Source: Pseudomonadota bacterium (GTDB lineage: Bacteria; Pseudomonadota; Alphaproteobacteria; Acetobacterales; Acetobacteraceae). Taken from it: DNA of 64,000 bases. The stretch is taken from contig JAJZVV010000013.1 in NCBI GenBank assembly GCA_021845595.1, forward strand, positions 45,530 to 109,529. Direction: 5' to 3'. The translations under genes and the position numbers were made by a program. Below, piece after piece: positions 50,786-60,439 of this stretch (position 1 is the first letter of the stretch; each line of letters opens with the position of its first letter). Under the pieces are notes generated by a model. The model made no database searches and was not told the DNA's origin. It saw nothing but the letters and a program-made list of their open reading frames with translations.

Positions 50786-51199
50786 TCAGGCCCCCGCCTC
50801 GGCGGCGGGCTCGGCCGGCGCTGCCAGCGCCGTTTCGACCGTCCGCGCCTTCTCGGCGATGCGCGCCGACTTGCCGCTACGCCCGCGCAGGTAATAGAGC
50901 TTGGCGCGGCGGACATCGCCACGGCGGATGCGCTGGATCTCGGCGATCATCGGCGAATAGAGCGGGAACACGCGCTCCACGCCCTCGCCGTAGCTGATCT
51001 TGCGCACGGTGAAGTTGCTGTTCAGCCCCTTGTTGGACCGGGCGATGCAGACGCCCTCGAACGCCTGGGTGCGGGTGCGCTCGCCTTCCACCACCTTGAC
51101 CATCACGCGCACCGTGTCGCCGGGCGCGAAGTCCGGCACCGGGCGCTGGGCGGTGAGGCGGGCGATCTGCTCGGCCTCGATCGTCTGGATCAGGTTCAT
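50786..51199 (-). CDS. rplS: 50S ribosomal protein L19
   Basis: 137 residues, with the family core [54 protein letters not shown] and [17 protein letters not shown]. An Ala-rich C-terminal extension is extra. I chose MNLIQTIE at 51199, with GAGAGG 9 bp upstream. An ATG 9 bp earlier would overlap that site. Confidence 0.96.
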   Translation of the reverse strand: MNLIQTIEAEQIARLTAQRPVPDFAPGDTVRVMVKVVEGERTRTQAFEGVCIARSNKGLNSNFTVRKISYGEGVERVFPLYSPMIAEIQRIRRGDVRRAKLYYLRGRSGKSARIAEKARTVETALAAPAEPAAEAGA

Positions 51200-51225
51200 C
51201 AGTGTCATCCTCTCGTCAAGATTTC

Positions 51226-51942
51226 TTACGGCGCCGGCACCGTGCTGGCAACCGCGCCGGCCGCGTGGCGCCGCGCCCACAGATCGGGGCGCCGCTCGCG
51301 GGTGATCCGTTCCGCCTCCGCCCGCCGCCAGGCGGCGATGGCGGCATGATGGCCGGAGAGCAGCACCTCCGGCACCGCCCGCCCGGCCCACATGGCGGGG
51401 CGGGTATAGTGGGGATATTCGAGCAGCCCGGCGGAAAAACTCTCCTCCTCCGCGCTCGCCGCCGTGCCCATCACCCCGGGCAGCAGCCGCACGCAGGCAT
51501 CGAGCAGCACCAGCGCCGCCGGCTCGCCGCCGGAGAGCACGAAATCGCCGATGCTGACCTCCTCGAGCCCGCGCGCCTCGATCACGCGCTGATCGACGCC
51601 CTCGTAACGGCCGCAGACCAGCACCACGCCCGGGCCGGCGGCCAGGTCGCGCACGCGGGCCTGGGTCAGCGCCACGCCGCGCGGGCTGAGCAGGATCGCC
51701 GGCCGGCCGTCATCGACCGCGGTCAGCGCCGCGTCCAGCACGTCCGCCCGCAGCACCATCCCCGCGCCACCGCCGAACGGGGTGTCGTCGACGCTGCGAT
51801 GGCGGTCGGTGGCGTGGGCGCGGATGTCGTGCGCCGCCAGCGACCACACGCCTTCGCCATGCGCCCGCCCGGCGAGCGAGAGCCCGAGCGGACCGGGGAA
51901 CATCTCCGGAAACAGCGTCAGGACGTCCGCCCGCCAGGTCAT
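51226..51942 (-). CDS. trmD: tRNA (guanine-37-N1)-methyltransferase
   Basis: 238 residues, SPOUT (trefoil-knot) methyltransferase. Motifs are [47 protein letters not shown] and [20 protein letters not shown]. Makes m1G37 in tRNAs to prevent +1 frameshifting. Its ATG overlaps the rimM stop. Confidence 0.96.
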   Translation of the reverse strand: MTWRADVLTLFPEMFPGPLGLSLAGRAHGEGVWSLAAHDIRAHATDRHRSVDDTPFGGGAGMVLRADVLDAALTAVDDGRPAILLSPRGVALTQARVRDLAAGPGVVLVCGRYEGVDQRVIEARGLEEVSIGDFVLSGGEPAALVLLDACVRLLPGVMGTAASAEEESFSAGLLEYPHYTRPAMWAGRAVPEVLLSGHHAAIAAWRRAEAERITRERRPDLWARRHAAGAVASTVPAP

Positions 51943-52463
51943 CGCGGCGAAATCTCCGCCGGGGGGCAGATTTGGACGCGGCCGCGGTCGAGATCCACCT
52001 CCGGCACCGCCGCGCGGGTGAACGGCACCAGCAGCGGCGGGGCCCCGGGGCGGGCGATCTCCAGGCTGGTCCCGGCGCCGTATTCATGCACCGCCACCAC
52101 CGCGCCGAGCGCACCCTCCGGCCCCATCGCTTCCAGGCCGATCAGGTCGGCGAGATAGAACTCGTCCGCCGCCGGCGCCGGCAGCGCCGCCCGGTCGATA
52201 TAGAGGCGGCGATTGGTCAGATGCTGCGCCGCGGTCCGGTCGGCGACGCGGCGCGGCCCGCCAGGCGCTTCGGCGTCGAGTTCGGTGATTTCGGCGATGC
52301 CGGCGCCGCGCCAGGCCAGCGTGTAGCGCCGCCCGGCGTCGTCGGTCAGCGGCCCGTAGGCGGTGAGCGCGGCGGGATCGGCGGTATAGCTCTGGACGTG
52401 CACCAGCCCCCGCACCCCGTGCGGACGGCCGACCACCCCGAGCAGAACCCGCCGCTCCGTCAT
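51939..52463 (-). CDS. rimM: 16S rRNA maturation factor RimM
   Basis: 174 residues. N-terminal RimM barrel ([20 protein letters not shown]) and C-terminal PRC-barrel ([14 protein letters not shown]...[16 protein letters not shown]). It helps assemble the 30S head with ribosomal protein S19. Located between rpsP and trmD, the conserved order. Confidence 0.95.
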   Translation of the reverse strand: MTERRVLLGVVGRPHGVRGLVHVQSYTADPAALTAYGPLTDDAGRRYTLAWRGAGIAEITELDAEAPGGPRRVADRTAAQHLTNRRLYIDRAALPAPAADEFYLADLIGLEAMGPEGALGAVVAVHEYGAGTSLEIARPGAPPLLVPFTRAAVPEVDLDRGRVQICPPAEISPR

Positions 52464-52485
52464 CGCGCGCCTCGGCCTCCGCGCC

Positions 52486-52824
52486 TCAGCCCGCCGCCGC
52501 GGCGGCCTTGGCGCGCTCCTGCGCCTTCTTCTTGGGCGCCGACTGCAGCGGCTGCTCGCGATAGACCGGCGCCGGCGCCAGCCCGGCGGCGCCGAGGAAG
52601 CGCGCGACGCGCTCGGTCGGCTGCGCGCCCTGGCTCAGCCAGTGCTGCAGCCGCTCGGTGAACAGGCGCACGCGCTCGGCGTGCTCGGCCGGCAGCATCG
52701 GGTTGTAGCTGCCGAGCCGCTCCAGGAACCGTCCGTCGCGCGGCGAGCGGCTGTCGGCGACCACGATGTGGTAGTACGGCCGCTTCTTGGCGCCGGCGCG
52801 GGCGAGACGGATTTTCAGACTCAT
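52486..52824 (-). CDS. rpsP: 30S ribosomal protein S16
   Basis: 112 residues. [39 protein letters not shown] and a Lys/Ala-rich tail. A GGAGG site (revcomp of CCTCC) precedes the ATG. 37 bp after ffh. Confidence 0.97.
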   Translation of the reverse strand: MSLKIRLARAGAKKRPYYHIVVADSRSPRDGRFLERLGSYNPMLPAEHAERVRLFTERLQHWLSQGAQPTERVARFLGAAGLAPAPVYREQPLQSAPKKKAQERAKAAAAAG

Positions 52825-52861
52825 GTCGGGAAAGCCTCCTGTGGGGGGAAATCGGGTCGGT

Positions 52862-54235
52862 TCAGCGCCAGGTCTGCTGGCGCCGTCCGGGCATCAGCGC
52901 CGCGAGACCGTGGCGCATCAGCCCCTTCTGGCCGAGCTTGTTCATCCGCTTCATCATCGCGGAAATATCGTCGAACTGCTTGAGCAGCCGGTTGACGTCG
53001 GCGACGGTCACGCCCGAGCCGGCGGCAATGCGGCGCTTGCGGCTGGCCTTGATGATGTCCGGCGCCCGCCGCTCCTTCGGCGTCATCGAGGCGATGATCG
53101 CCTCCTGGCGCTTCAGCATCTTGGTATCGAGCTTGCTCTCGTCGATCTGCCCGGCGAGCTTGCCGGCCCCGGGCAGCATGCCGAGGATCGAGGACAGGCT
53201 GCCCATGCGGGTGATCTGGTGCAGCTGCTTGGCGTAGTCCTCGAGGTCGAATCGGCCCTTGGCCATCTTCGCGGCGAGCTTCTCCGCCTCCTCCTGGTCG
53301 ATGGTCTCGGCGGCGCGCTCGACCAGCCCGACGACGTCGCCCATGCCGAGGATGCGGCCGGCGACGCGCTCGGGGTGGAACTCCTCGATCGCGTCGAGCT
53401 TCTCGCCGACGCCGATGAGCTTGATCGGCGCCCCGGTCACGGCGCGCATGGACAGCGCCGCGCCGCCGCGGGCATCGCCGTCCATCCGCGTCAGCACGAT
53501 GCCGGAGACGCCGAGCGCCTCGTTGAAGGCCCGCGCGGTGTTGACCGCGTCCTGGCCGGTCATCGCATCGACGACGAGCAGCGTCTCGGCCGGGCTCGTG
53601 GCATCACGCACGGCGCGGACCTCGTCCATCAGCGCCTGATCGATCGAGAGCCGGCCGGCGGTGTCGAGGATGACGACGTCGTAGCCCTCGCGCCGCCCGG
53701 TCTCCATCGCGCGGCGGGCGATCTCGACCGGCGTCTGGCCGGCGACGATCGGCAGGCTGGCGACGCCGGCGCGCTCGCCGAGCTGGGCGAGCTGGAGCTG
53801 GGCGGCCGGGCGCTGCGTGTCCAGGCTGGCGAGCAGCACCCGGCGGCGCTCGCGCTGGGTCAGGCGCAGCCCGAGCTTGCCGGCGGTGGTGGTCTTGCCC
53901 GAGCCCTGCAGCCCGACCATCAGGATCGGCACCGGCGCGGCGGCATTGAGATTGACCGGCACGGCGCCCGCGCCGCCGAGCTGGGCGACGAGCACGTCGT
54001 TGACGATCTTGATCACCTGCTGGCCGGGGGTGACGCTCTCGATCACCTCGGCGGAGGCGGCGCGCTCGCGCACCTCGGCGATGAAGGTCTTGACCACCGG
54101 CAGGGCGACGTCGGCCTCGAGCAGCGCGAGGCGAACCTCCCGCAGCGCCTCGGCAACGTCCGCCTCGTTGAGCGCGCCGCGCCCGCGGAGCCGATCGAAC
54201 ACGCCGGAGAGCTTGCCGGAGAGACTTTCGAACAT
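52862..54235 (-). CDS. ffh: Signal recognition particle protein Ffh
   Basis: 457 residues: N domain (1-85), GTPase G domain with [10 protein letters not shown] (108-117), [17 protein letters not shown] and [13 protein letters not shown], then the Met-rich M domain (about 295-440) that binds 4.5S RNA and signal peptides. I chose [10 protein letters not shown] at 54235 over an ATG four codons upstream. It targets nascent membrane proteins to FtsY. Head of the rpsP-leuB block. Confidence 0.97.
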   Translation of the reverse strand: MFESLSGKLSGVFDRLRGRGALNEADVAEALREVRLALLEADVALPVVKTFIAEVRERAASAEVIESVTPGQQVIKIVNDVLVAQLGGAGAVPVNLNAAAPVPILMVGLQGSGKTTTAGKLGLRLTQRERRRVLLASLDTQRPAAQLQLAQLGERAGVASLPIVAGQTPVEIARRAMETGRREGYDVVILDTAGRLSIDQALMDEVRAVRDATSPAETLLVVDAMTGQDAVNTARAFNEALGVSGIVLTRMDGDARGGAALSMRAVTGAPIKLIGVGEKLDAIEEFHPERVAGRILGMGDVVGLVERAAETIDQEEAEKLAAKMAKGRFDLEDYAKQLHQITRMGSLSSILGMLPGAGKLAGQIDESKLDTKMLKRQEAIIASMTPKERRAPDIIKASRKRRIAAGSGVTVADVNRLLKQFDDISAMMKRMNKLGQKGLMRHGLAALMPGRRQQTWR

Positions 54236-54431
54236 CACCATCCTCAACGCAAAGCGCGCCGCTGCGCGAACCCTCGCGGAGCGGCGGCATCCCCAGCGGG
54301 GACCCGGTCCTATGCGCGAACCCCCGGACCGGCGTCAAGAGGGGCGCGCGCCCGCCAGACTTGGCGACGGGCCGGGAAGCCGCTACCAGAGGGCTCGATC
54401 GCCCGGTCGGACTTCCGAGGAGCTGCCACCC

Positions 54432-54689
54432 ATGCCAGAGGCCAGCCAAGCGCGCCCGGCGCCGCCGCCCGAGCCGGGGAGCCTTGCGTTCGAGGACGCG
54501 CTCGCCGAGCTCGAGCAGATCGTCAAAACCCTCGAAACCGGCCAGTTGCGGCTGGAGGATGCCATCGGCGCCTATGAGCGCGGCGAGGCGCTGCGCCGGC
54601 ACTGCGCCGCCAAGCTCGCCGAGGTCGAGGCCCGCGTGGCCGCGATCGTCGAGGCCGGCGGCACGCTCGGCGTTCGCGAACTCGGCTGA
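54432..54689 (+). CDS. xseB: Exodeoxyribonuclease VII small subunit
   Basis: 85 residues, short helical-hairpin protein: LAFEDALAELEQIVKTLETG, LEDAIGAYERGEALRRHC and LAEVEARV, the XseB pattern. ATG at 54432. Divergent from ffh across 196 bp that must hold both promoters. The gene order xseB-ispA is widespread; the usual dxs is not next to it here. Confidence 0.93.
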   Translation: MPEASQARPAPPPEPGSLAFEDALAELEQIVKTLETGQLRLEDAIGAYERGEALRRHCAAKLAEVEARVAAIVEAGGTLGVRELG

Positions 54690-54710
54690 GCCCGGCTGCA
54701 GGATCACAGC

Positions 54711-55649
54711 ATGACCACGGAAACCTCTCCGCCCTCGACCCCCTCCCCCGACCCGCTCGCCGACACGATGCTGCGCGGCGCGCTGGAATCCGCGGCCGGG
54801 CGGGTGGAGGCGGCGCTGGATGCGCTGCTGCCTTTGCCCGAAGGGCCCGAGCTGCGGCTGGTGGAAGCGATGCGCTATGCCGCGCTCGGCGGCGGCAAGC
54901 GGCTGCGCGCCTTTCTGGTGCTGGAGAGCGCGGCGCTGTTCGGCGTCAGCGACACCTGCGCCGCCCGCGCCGCCGCCGCGGTGGAAATGCTGCACGCCTA
55001 TTCGCTCGTCCACGACGACCTGCCGGCGATGGACAATGACGATCTGCGCCGCGGCAAGCCGAGCACGCACCGCGCCTTCGACGAGGCGACGGCGATTCTC
55101 GCCGGCGACGCGCTGCAGACCCGCGCCTTCGAGGTGCTGGCCGACGAGGACACGCACTCCGACCCGCTGGCGCGGTGCGAGCTCGTCGCCGCCCTCGCGC
55201 TTGCCTCCGGCGCGCGCGGCATGGCCGGCGGGCAGATGATCGACATGCTGGCCGAGGGACGGGCGCTCTCGGCCCCCGAGGTGACGCGGCTGCAGGCGCT
55301 CAAGACCGGGCGGCTGATCCAGTTCAGCGCCGAGGCCGGCGCCATTCTCGGCCGCGCCGCCGCCGCCCGCCGCCATGCGCTGGCCGGCTACGGCCGCGAC
55401 CTCGGGGCCGCGTTCCAGATCGCCGACGATCTGCTCGATGCCGAGGGCACCACCGAGGAGACCGGCAAGACCGCCGGCAAGGACGCCGCCGCCGGCAAGG
55501 CGACGCTGGTGGCGATGGTCGGGCCCGAACGCGCCCGCGCCCAGGCCGAGCGGCTCGCGGAGCAGGCCGCCGGCCATCTCGACGGGTTCGGCCCACGCGC
55601 CGACCCGCTGCGCGCGCTCGCCGCCTTCGTGGTGGCGCGCCGAAGCTGA
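54711..55649 (+). CDS. ispA: Farnesyl diphosphate synthase (polyprenyl synthase)
   Basis: 312 residues with both aspartate-rich motifs: DDLPAMDND (from 102) and DDLLDAEG in the C-terminal half, plus GGKRLRAFLV and the helix HAYSLVHDD. The residues before the first motif (AYSLVH) fit a C15-type IspA. Makes farnesyl diphosphate from IPP and DMAPP for undecaprenol, quinone tails and hopanoids. Starts 21 bp after xseB and 10 bp before tlyA. Confidence 0.94.
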   Translation: MTTETSPPSTPSPDPLADTMLRGALESAAGRVEAALDALLPLPEGPELRLVEAMRYAALGGGKRLRAFLVLESAALFGVSDTCAARAAAAVEMLHAYSLVHDDLPAMDNDDLRRGKPSTHRAFDEATAILAGDALQTRAFEVLADEDTHSDPLARCELVAALALASGARGMAGGQMIDMLAEGRALSAPEVTRLQALKTGRLIQFSAEAGAILGRAAAARRHALAGYGRDLGAAFQIADDLLDAEGTTEETGKTAGKDAAAGKATLVAMVGPERARAQAERLAEQAAGHLDGFGPRADPLRALAAFVVARRS

Positions 55650-55659
55650 AGCGCCCGCC

Positions 55660-56526
55660 ATGGCCGCCGGCTGCCGCGCCGATCAGCTCCTCGTCGCGCG
55701 CGGCCTGGCCGAGAGCCGCACCCGGGCGCAGGCGCTGATCCTCGCCGGCGTGGTGTTCAGCGGCGAACGGCGCGTGGACAAGCCCGGCGAGATGCTGCCG
55801 CCGACCGCGCCGCTGGCGGTGCGCGGCGCCGAGCACCCGTGGGTGTCGCGCGGCGGCATCAAGCTCGCCCACGCACTCGCCACCTTCGGCCTCTCGCCCG
55901 CCGGCCGCGTCGGGCTCGATATCGGCGCCTCGACCGGCGGCTTCAGCGACGTGCTGCTGACCCACGGCGCGCTGCGCGTCCACGCCGTCGATGTCGGCCA
56001 CGGCCAGCTCGCCTGGAAACTGCGCACCGATCCGCGCGTGGTGGTGCACGAGCGCTGCAACGCCCGCCACCTCACCGCCGCGATGATCGGCGAGCCGGTC
56101 GGCGCGCTGGTCTGCGATGCCAGCTTCATCGGGCTGCAGACGGTGCTGCCGGCACCGCTCGCGCTGTGCGCGCCCGGCGCCTGGGCGGTGGCGCTGATCA
56201 AGCCGCAATTCGAGGCCGGACCCGGCGCCGTCGGGCGCAAGGGCGTGGTCCGCGACGCCGCCGTGCACGCGGCCGTGTGCGAGCGCATCACCGCCTGGTG
56301 GGCCGGCCTGCCCGGCTGGCGCGTGCTCGGCCTGGCCGAGAGCCCGATCACCGGCCCCGAGGGCAACCGCGAGTTTCTGGTCGCGGCGGAGCGCGCGGAA
56401 ATTGTCGCAGCGGAGCGCGCGGGCATTGACCCAGCGGAGCGCGCGGGCATTGACCCGGCGGAGCGCACGGGCAGCGAGTCGGCGGCGGGCGACGAGGCTA
56501 CAGCAGCCCCTCCCGCCGGAAGCTGA
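55660..56526 (+). CDS. tlyA: TlyA family rRNA methyltransferase
   Basis: 288 residues. N-terminal S4 RNA-binding domain (RADQLLVARGLAESRTRAQA), then an FtsJ-like SAM domain (VGLDIGASTGGFSDVLL, HAVDVGHGQLAWKLR, LVCDASFIGLQTVL, ALIKPQFEAG). TlyA proteins 2'-O-methylate rRNA, with some haemolysin-like reports. The C-terminus has a short tandem repeat (24-nt units from 56386) giving AERAGIDP twice, not part of the family. It ends 29 bp inside the convergent radC gene. Confidence 0.92.
   Translation: MAAGCRADQLLVARGLAESRTRAQALILAGVVFSGERRVDKPGEMLPPTAPLAVRGAEHPWVSRGGIKLAHALATFGLSPAGRVGLDIGASTGGFSDVLLTHGALRVHAVDVGHGQLAWKLRTDPRVVVHERCNARHLTAAMIGEPVGALVCDASFIGLQTVLPAPLALCAPGAWAVALIKPQFEAGPGAVGRKGVVRDAAVHAAVCERITAWWAGLPGWRVLGLAESPITGPEGNREFLVAAERAEIVAAERAGIDPAERAGIDPAERTGSESAAGDEATAAPPAGS
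56386..56474 (+). repeat. 24-bp tandem repeat at the 3' end of tlyA
   Basis: Units at 56386-56409 (diverged), 56410-56433 and 56434-56457 (nearly identical) and a partial one at 56458-56474. Each encodes AERAxI-like octapeptides (AERAGIDP in the two full ones). In-frame, so copy-number changes would alter only the length of the tail. Confidence 0.85.
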
Positions 56527-57253
56527 GCCAGCGCCCGTTGCCGATGATGACGTGGTCGTGCAGCACCAGCGACAGGGCCGCCGCCGCCTCCTTCACCTCC
56601 AGGGTCATGGCCACGTCCTCGCGCGAGGGCGAGGGGTCGCCGCTCGGGTGGTTGTGGACCAGGATCAGCGCGCTCGCCTGCAGTTCGAGGGCGCGCTTCA
56701 CCACTTCGCGCGGATAGACCGGCGTGTGGTTGACGGTGCCGCGGCCCTGCATTTCATCGGCCAGCAGCCGGTTGCGGTTGTCCAGGAACAGCACCCGGAC
56801 CTGCTCGACCCGCTCGCGCGCCAGCGCCGCGGTGAGGTATTCGATCAGCCGGTCCCAGTTGGCCAGGAGCGGGCGATTCACCAGCTCGGCGCGGACCAGC
56901 CGCAGGGCCGCGGCCTGCACGGTCTTGAGCGCCGCGGCCCCGGCCTCGCCCAGACCTTCGACCCCCCGCAGCTCCTGCAGCGGGGCGGCGATGGCGGCGG
57001 CGTAGCTGCCGAAGCGGGTGAGCAGTGCGCGCGCGATCGGCTTGGTGTCCCGGCGCGGCAGGGCGAGGAACAGGATCATCTCCAGCATTTCGTGATCGGC
57101 TAGCGACTCGGGCCCCGCGGTCAGCAGCCGCGCGCGCATCCGCGTCCGGTGCCCTTCGGCGCCCGGCGGGGTCGCGGGAGGCGCTGCATGGTCCCCTGGG
57201 GCGGCCGGCTCCAGCGGCAACATTCCCGTGGCGTCCGCGAGACCGCGCGTCAT
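56498..57253 (-). CDS. radC: RadC family JAMM/MPN protein
   Basis: 251 residues. N-terminal helix-hairpin-helix-like part (GVEGLGEAGAAALKTV) and a C-terminal JAMM domain with HNHPSGDPSPSRED. RadC proteins have a JAMM metal site, but their DNA-repair role is doubtful; activity unknown. ATG at 57253 has GGAGG 8 bp upstream; an in-frame GTG lies 6 bp before it. Overlaps tlyA by 29 bp tail to tail. Confidence 0.93.
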   Translation of the reverse strand: MTRGLADATGMLPLEPAAPGDHAAPPATPPGAEGHRTRMRARLLTAGPESLADHEMLEMILFLALPRRDTKPIARALLTRFGSYAAAIAAPLQELRGVEGLGEAGAAALKTVQAAALRLVRAELVNRPLLANWDRLIEYLTAALARERVEQVRVLFLDNRNRLLADEMQGRGTVNHTPVYPREVVKRALELQASALILVHNHPSGDPSPSREDVAMTLEVKEAAAALSLVLHDHVIIGNGRWLSFRREGLL

Positions 57254-57335
57254 GCTCACACCTCCGGCTGCGGGCGCAGTCTGTCACGCCGCGCCCGGCG
57301 CCGGAAGATGCCCCGACGAAGACGGCTGGGCGCCC

Positions 57336-58139
57336 TCAGCCGGCGGCGGCGGGCACGTCCAGCCCGGCGGGCGAGCGGGTGAACACCTCGCAGCCCTGCT
57401 CGGTGACGCCGATCATGTGCTCGAACTGGGCCGACAGGCTGCGGTCGCGGGTGACCGCGGTCCAGCCGTCATCGAGCACCTTCACCTCCGGCCGGCCGGC
57501 ATTCACCATCGGCTCGATGGTGAAAAACATGCCCGGGCGCAGCACCAGCCCGGTGCCGGGGCGGCCGAAATGCAGTACGTTGGGCGGCTCGTGGAAGCGC
57601 AGGCCGATGCCATGGCCGCAGAAATCGCGCACCACCGAAAACCGCCGCGCCTCGACGAAGCTCTGGATGGCGTGCCCGACATCGCCGAGCGTGGCCCCGG
57701 GGCGCACCACCGCGATGCCGCGCATCAGGGCCTCGTACGTGGTGTCGATCAGCGCCTGGGAGCGCCGGGTCGGCGTGCCGGCGACATACATCCGGCTGGA
57801 GTCGCCGTGCCAGCCATCGAGCACCACGGTGACGTCGATATTGACGATGTCGCCATCCTCCAGCCGGCGCTCGCCGGGAATGCCATGGCAGACGACATGG
57901 TTGATGGAGGTGCAGATCGATTTCGGGAAGCCGCGATAGTTCAGCGGCGCCGGCACCGCGCCATGGGCGACGATGAACTCATGGCAGATCGTATCGAGCG
58001 TCCCGGTGGAGACGCCGGGGCGGACATGCGCCCCGATCATGTCCAGCGTCTCGGCGGCGAGCCGCCCGGCCGCGCGCATCGGGATGAAATCCTCGGCCCC
58101 GTGAATGACGATCGAGCGCGCCTCGGCCCCTCCATCCAT
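57336..58139 (-). CDS. map: Methionine aminopeptidase type I
   Basis: 267 residues. Pita-bread fold with INHVVCHGIPG, NIDVTVVLDGWHGDSSRM (metal Asp), FCGHGIGLRFHE (His) and FFTIEPM (Glu). Removes the initiator Met. ATG at 58139 preceded by AGGAG; longer starts at 58172 and 58247 lack a site. Confidence 0.95.
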   Translation of the reverse strand: MDGGAEARSIVIHGAEDFIPMRAAGRLAAETLDMIGAHVRPGVSTGTLDTICHEFIVAHGAVPAPLNYRGFPKSICTSINHVVCHGIPGERRLEDGDIVNIDVTVVLDGWHGDSSRMYVAGTPTRRSQALIDTTYEALMRGIAVVRPGATLGDVGHAIQSFVEARRFSVVRDFCGHGIGLRFHEPPNVLHFGRPGTGLVLRPGMFFTIEPMVNAGRPEVKVLDDGWTAVTRDRSLSAQFEHMIGVTEQGCEVFTRSPAGLDVPAAAG

Positions 58140-58318
58140 CGCACCCTGCTCCTTGCGGCTCTGCCCTGACATGAAGGGTAACAGTTGCGCGGCGCGGGCG
58201 TCTCGCGCAAGGGCGTCGGTCGACGCGCAGCCGCGGACCGGCCGCATCCCAGCCCATCGCCGAGCGAACAGGCGCGGCCCGCGCGCGCGGCGACGGCCGG
58301 ATCAGCGCGACGAATGGG

Positions 58319-59542
58319 TCAGCTGCGGGCGAGCTGGTGGGGGTGCGGCGTGCGCGTGGCGCAGGTGCTGCACGGCCGCTCGGCCTGCCCCTTGGCGGCG
58401 GCGAACTGCGACTTGTGCGCCCGGTGCGGGTGCGCGCCGCGCGCCGGCTCCTGGCCGTCGGCGGTCGCGGCCGGTCGGGTGCGCAAGGCGGCGAGACGAA
58501 CCGTGCCGCGCGCCGAGGTGCCGTGGCGGGCATGGGCGAGATGCGCGCGCGGGGTGCCGCGCGCCAGCACGGTGGCGGCGTGGGCGCTCGGCACCAGGGA
58601 GGGCACATGCGCCAGCAGCGGCAGCGATCCGGCCGCGGGCTCGGCCACGTTCATCCGCGCGAACCCCTGGTCGAGCAGCGCCATCATGTGCGCGTCCCGC
58701 TCCGGGTTGGACCCCGCCCCCATCACCACCCCGATCAGCCGCACATCCCCGCGCGTCGCGCTGGAGACGAGGTTGTGGCCGGCGGCGTCAGTGTAGCCGG
58801 TCTTGATCCCGTCGGCGCCGACATAGCTGCGCAGCAGATTATCGTGGTTGGGGATGGTGCGGCCGTGGAAGACGAAGCCGGGGACACTGAAATAGCGGTA
58901 CTGATCGGGGAAATCCCGGACCAGGTGGCGCGCCAGGGCGGCTTGGTCGCGCGCCGTGGTCACCTGTTCCGGATCCGGTAGGCCGGAGGCATTGCGGAAC
59001 GTGGTCCGCGTCATGCCCAGGGCGCGCGCGCGCAGCGTCATCATCTGCGCGAACCGGTCCTCCGTGCCGCCGAGTCGCTCGGCCAGGGCGACCGCGGCGT
59101 CGTTGGCGGATTTCGTCACCAAAGCGAGGATGGCCTGCTGCACGGTGAGGCGGGTGCCCGGCCGAAGCCCGAGCTTGGATGGCGCGGCGGCGGCGGCCTC
59201 GGCCGAAACCGGCACCGGGGCGTCGAGCGCCAGTCGGCGGTCGCGCAGGGCCTCGAAGGTCATGTAGAGCGTCATCATCTTGGTCAGACTGGCCGGGTAG
59301 CGCGGCGCGTCCGGGTTGGCGGCCTCGAGAATCGAGCCGGAACCGGCGTCGATCACCATGGAGCTGTAGCGGTCCGACCCGATCTGCGCCCGCGCCGGCG
59401 CCGCGCCGAGCAGCGCGCACCCGAGCGCCACGCCGGCGAACACGCCGGGCAGCAGGCGCCGCACCAACTGAAGGGGCCGAAACGGGGAGCGCGACCTGGG
59501 CGCGAACGACTGCAAAGCGGCTTGCTGCAGACCCAGATTCAT
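58319..59542 (-). CDS. D-alanyl-D-alanine carboxypeptidase (PBP5/6-type)
   Basis: 407 residues. Signal peptide (about 1-52), then penicillin-binding motifs: SLTK (S85/K88), SAN (145-147) and KTG (247-249). Cuts the terminal D-Ala from peptidoglycan pentapeptides in the periplasm. Residues from about 320 are a basic, His/Ala/Thr-rich tail ending near CSTC and PHPHQLARS, rather than the usual beta-domain and amphipathic anchor. Gene starts divergently from the phasin across 310 bp. Confidence 0.9.
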   Translation of the reverse strand: MNLGLQQAALQSFAPRSRSPFRPLQLVRRLLPGVFAGVALGCALLGAAPARAQIGSDRYSSMVIDAGSGSILEAANPDAPRYPASLTKMMTLYMTFEALRDRRLALDAPVPVSAEAAAAAPSKLGLRPGTRLTVQQAILALVTKSANDAAVALAERLGGTEDRFAQMMTLRARALGMTRTTFRNASGLPDPEQVTTARDQAALARHLVRDFPDQYRYFSVPGFVFHGRTIPNHDNLLRSYVGADGIKTGYTDAAGHNLVSSATRGDVRLIGVVMGAGSNPERDAHMMALLDQGFARMNVAEPAAGSLPLLAHVPSLVPSAHAATVLARGTPRAHLAHARHGTSARGTVRLAALRTRPAATADGQEPARGAHPHRAHKSQFAAAKGQAERPCSTCATRTPHPHQLARS

Positions 59543-59710
59543 GCCCTTCGACCCTATGCGATTGCGTCCCTCAATTCTATCTCCGCCGTAACCGGATGTC
59601 CAGACGAAACCCGATGCCTATGAATGGGTTAACGGCAGGCGTTATGGGCGCACGCGACGCTGGCCGCGCAAGCCTCGGAATCACTAGATTGTGCGTCGCA
59701 CAAAAACCGC

Positions 59711-59738
59711 TTGACACCCGGGCGGGATGATCTATCTA
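59711..59738 (+). promoter_or_regulatory. Probable promoter of the phasin gene
   Basis: TTGACA (59711-59716) matches the -35 consensus exactly; TATCTA (59733-59738) 16 bp later is a partial -10. The phasin GTG is 115 bp downstream. Confidence 0.5.
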
Positions 59739-59743
59739 CCCCA

Positions 59744-59764
59744 TTGTGTTGCAGTGCAGCAAAC
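59744..59764. promoter_or_regulatory. PhaR operator-like palindrome
   Basis: TGTTGCAGTGCAGCA is an imperfect inverted repeat of TGCA half-sites centred at 59754, right after the likely -10 box. PhaR repressors of PHB-making bacteria bind TGCA-rich palindromes in front of phasin genes. Binding by the local PhaR is inference. Confidence 0.4.
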
Positions 59765-59852
59765 GCGGCGGACTAACGAGGATGGTCGGATTGCATCCTG
59801 TTCGGCTCCATCCCGCGACGGTCGCCGCGCTGCACGACAGAGGAGGCAGACC

Positions 59853-60389
59853 GTGACGAGCAAAATGAAGGCACCGCCCGCCGCAGCGCGCGATGCCGAG
59901 CCGACGCCGAGCCCCGAGATCGACATCGCCGTCGCCCGGGCCGGGACGAAGATCAAGCCGACAGCAACCAAGAGTGAGGTCGTTATGCAGAGTGGAATCG
60001 AGGCCGTTCAGGGTCAGGTGCAGCAGCAGGTGGAGAAGGCCATGAAGACGGCCGAGGAGCTTTTCGCGTTCAATCAGGGCAACCTCGAGGCGGTCGTCAA
60101 GTCCGGCCAGATCTGGTTCGCCGGCGTGCAGGACCTGTCCAAGCAGTTCGCGGCCAACGCCCAGGCGCAGTTCGAGGAGACCGTGTCGGCGTTCAAGACG
60201 CTGGCCGCGGTGAAGTCCCTCAAGGAAGCGGTGGATCTGCAGAGCACGCTGGCGCGTTCGGCGCTGGAGAAGTCGATGTCGGAGACCGGCCGCCTCAGCG
60301 ACGCCTCGTTCAAGCTCGCCGAGCAGACCGTTGCGCCGATCGCCGCGCGCGTGACCCTCGCCGTCGAGAAGTTCTCCCACGCCGTCTGA
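59853..60389 (+). CDS. phaP: Phasin family protein (PHB granule)
   Basis: 178 residues. An N-terminal Ala/Pro-rich leader (1-40) is followed by a mostly helical phasin domain (VQGQVQQQVEKAMKTAEELF, FNQGNLEAVVKSGQIWFAG, AQFEETVSAFKTLAAVKSL, ALEKSMSETGRL). Phasins coat polyhydroxyalkanoate granules. GTG start with a strong GAGGAGG site. It ends in a perfect terminator hairpin. Confidence 0.88.
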   Translation: MTSKMKAPPAAARDAEPTPSPEIDIAVARAGTKIKPTATKSEVVMQSGIEAVQGQVQQQVEKAMKTAEELFAFNQGNLEAVVKSGQIWFAGVQDLSKQFAANAQAQFEETVSAFKTLAAVKSLKEAVDLQSTLARSALEKSMSETGRLSDASFKLAEQTVAPIAARVTLAVEKFSHAV

Positions 60390-60439
60390 TCCGGACCCGG
60401 CGGCACTTGGCACGCCTGCCGCCGGACCCGACCGAACCG

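Larger units (their letters stand above)
59543..59852. other. Intergenic region between the carboxypeptidase and phasin genes
   Basis: 310 bp between divergent starts. It holds the promoter and operator-like palindrome described separately for the phasin, and presumably the carboxypeptidase promoter. No gene is supported; an open frame from 59727 that runs into the phasin uses a non-conserved leader. Confidence 0.5.
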
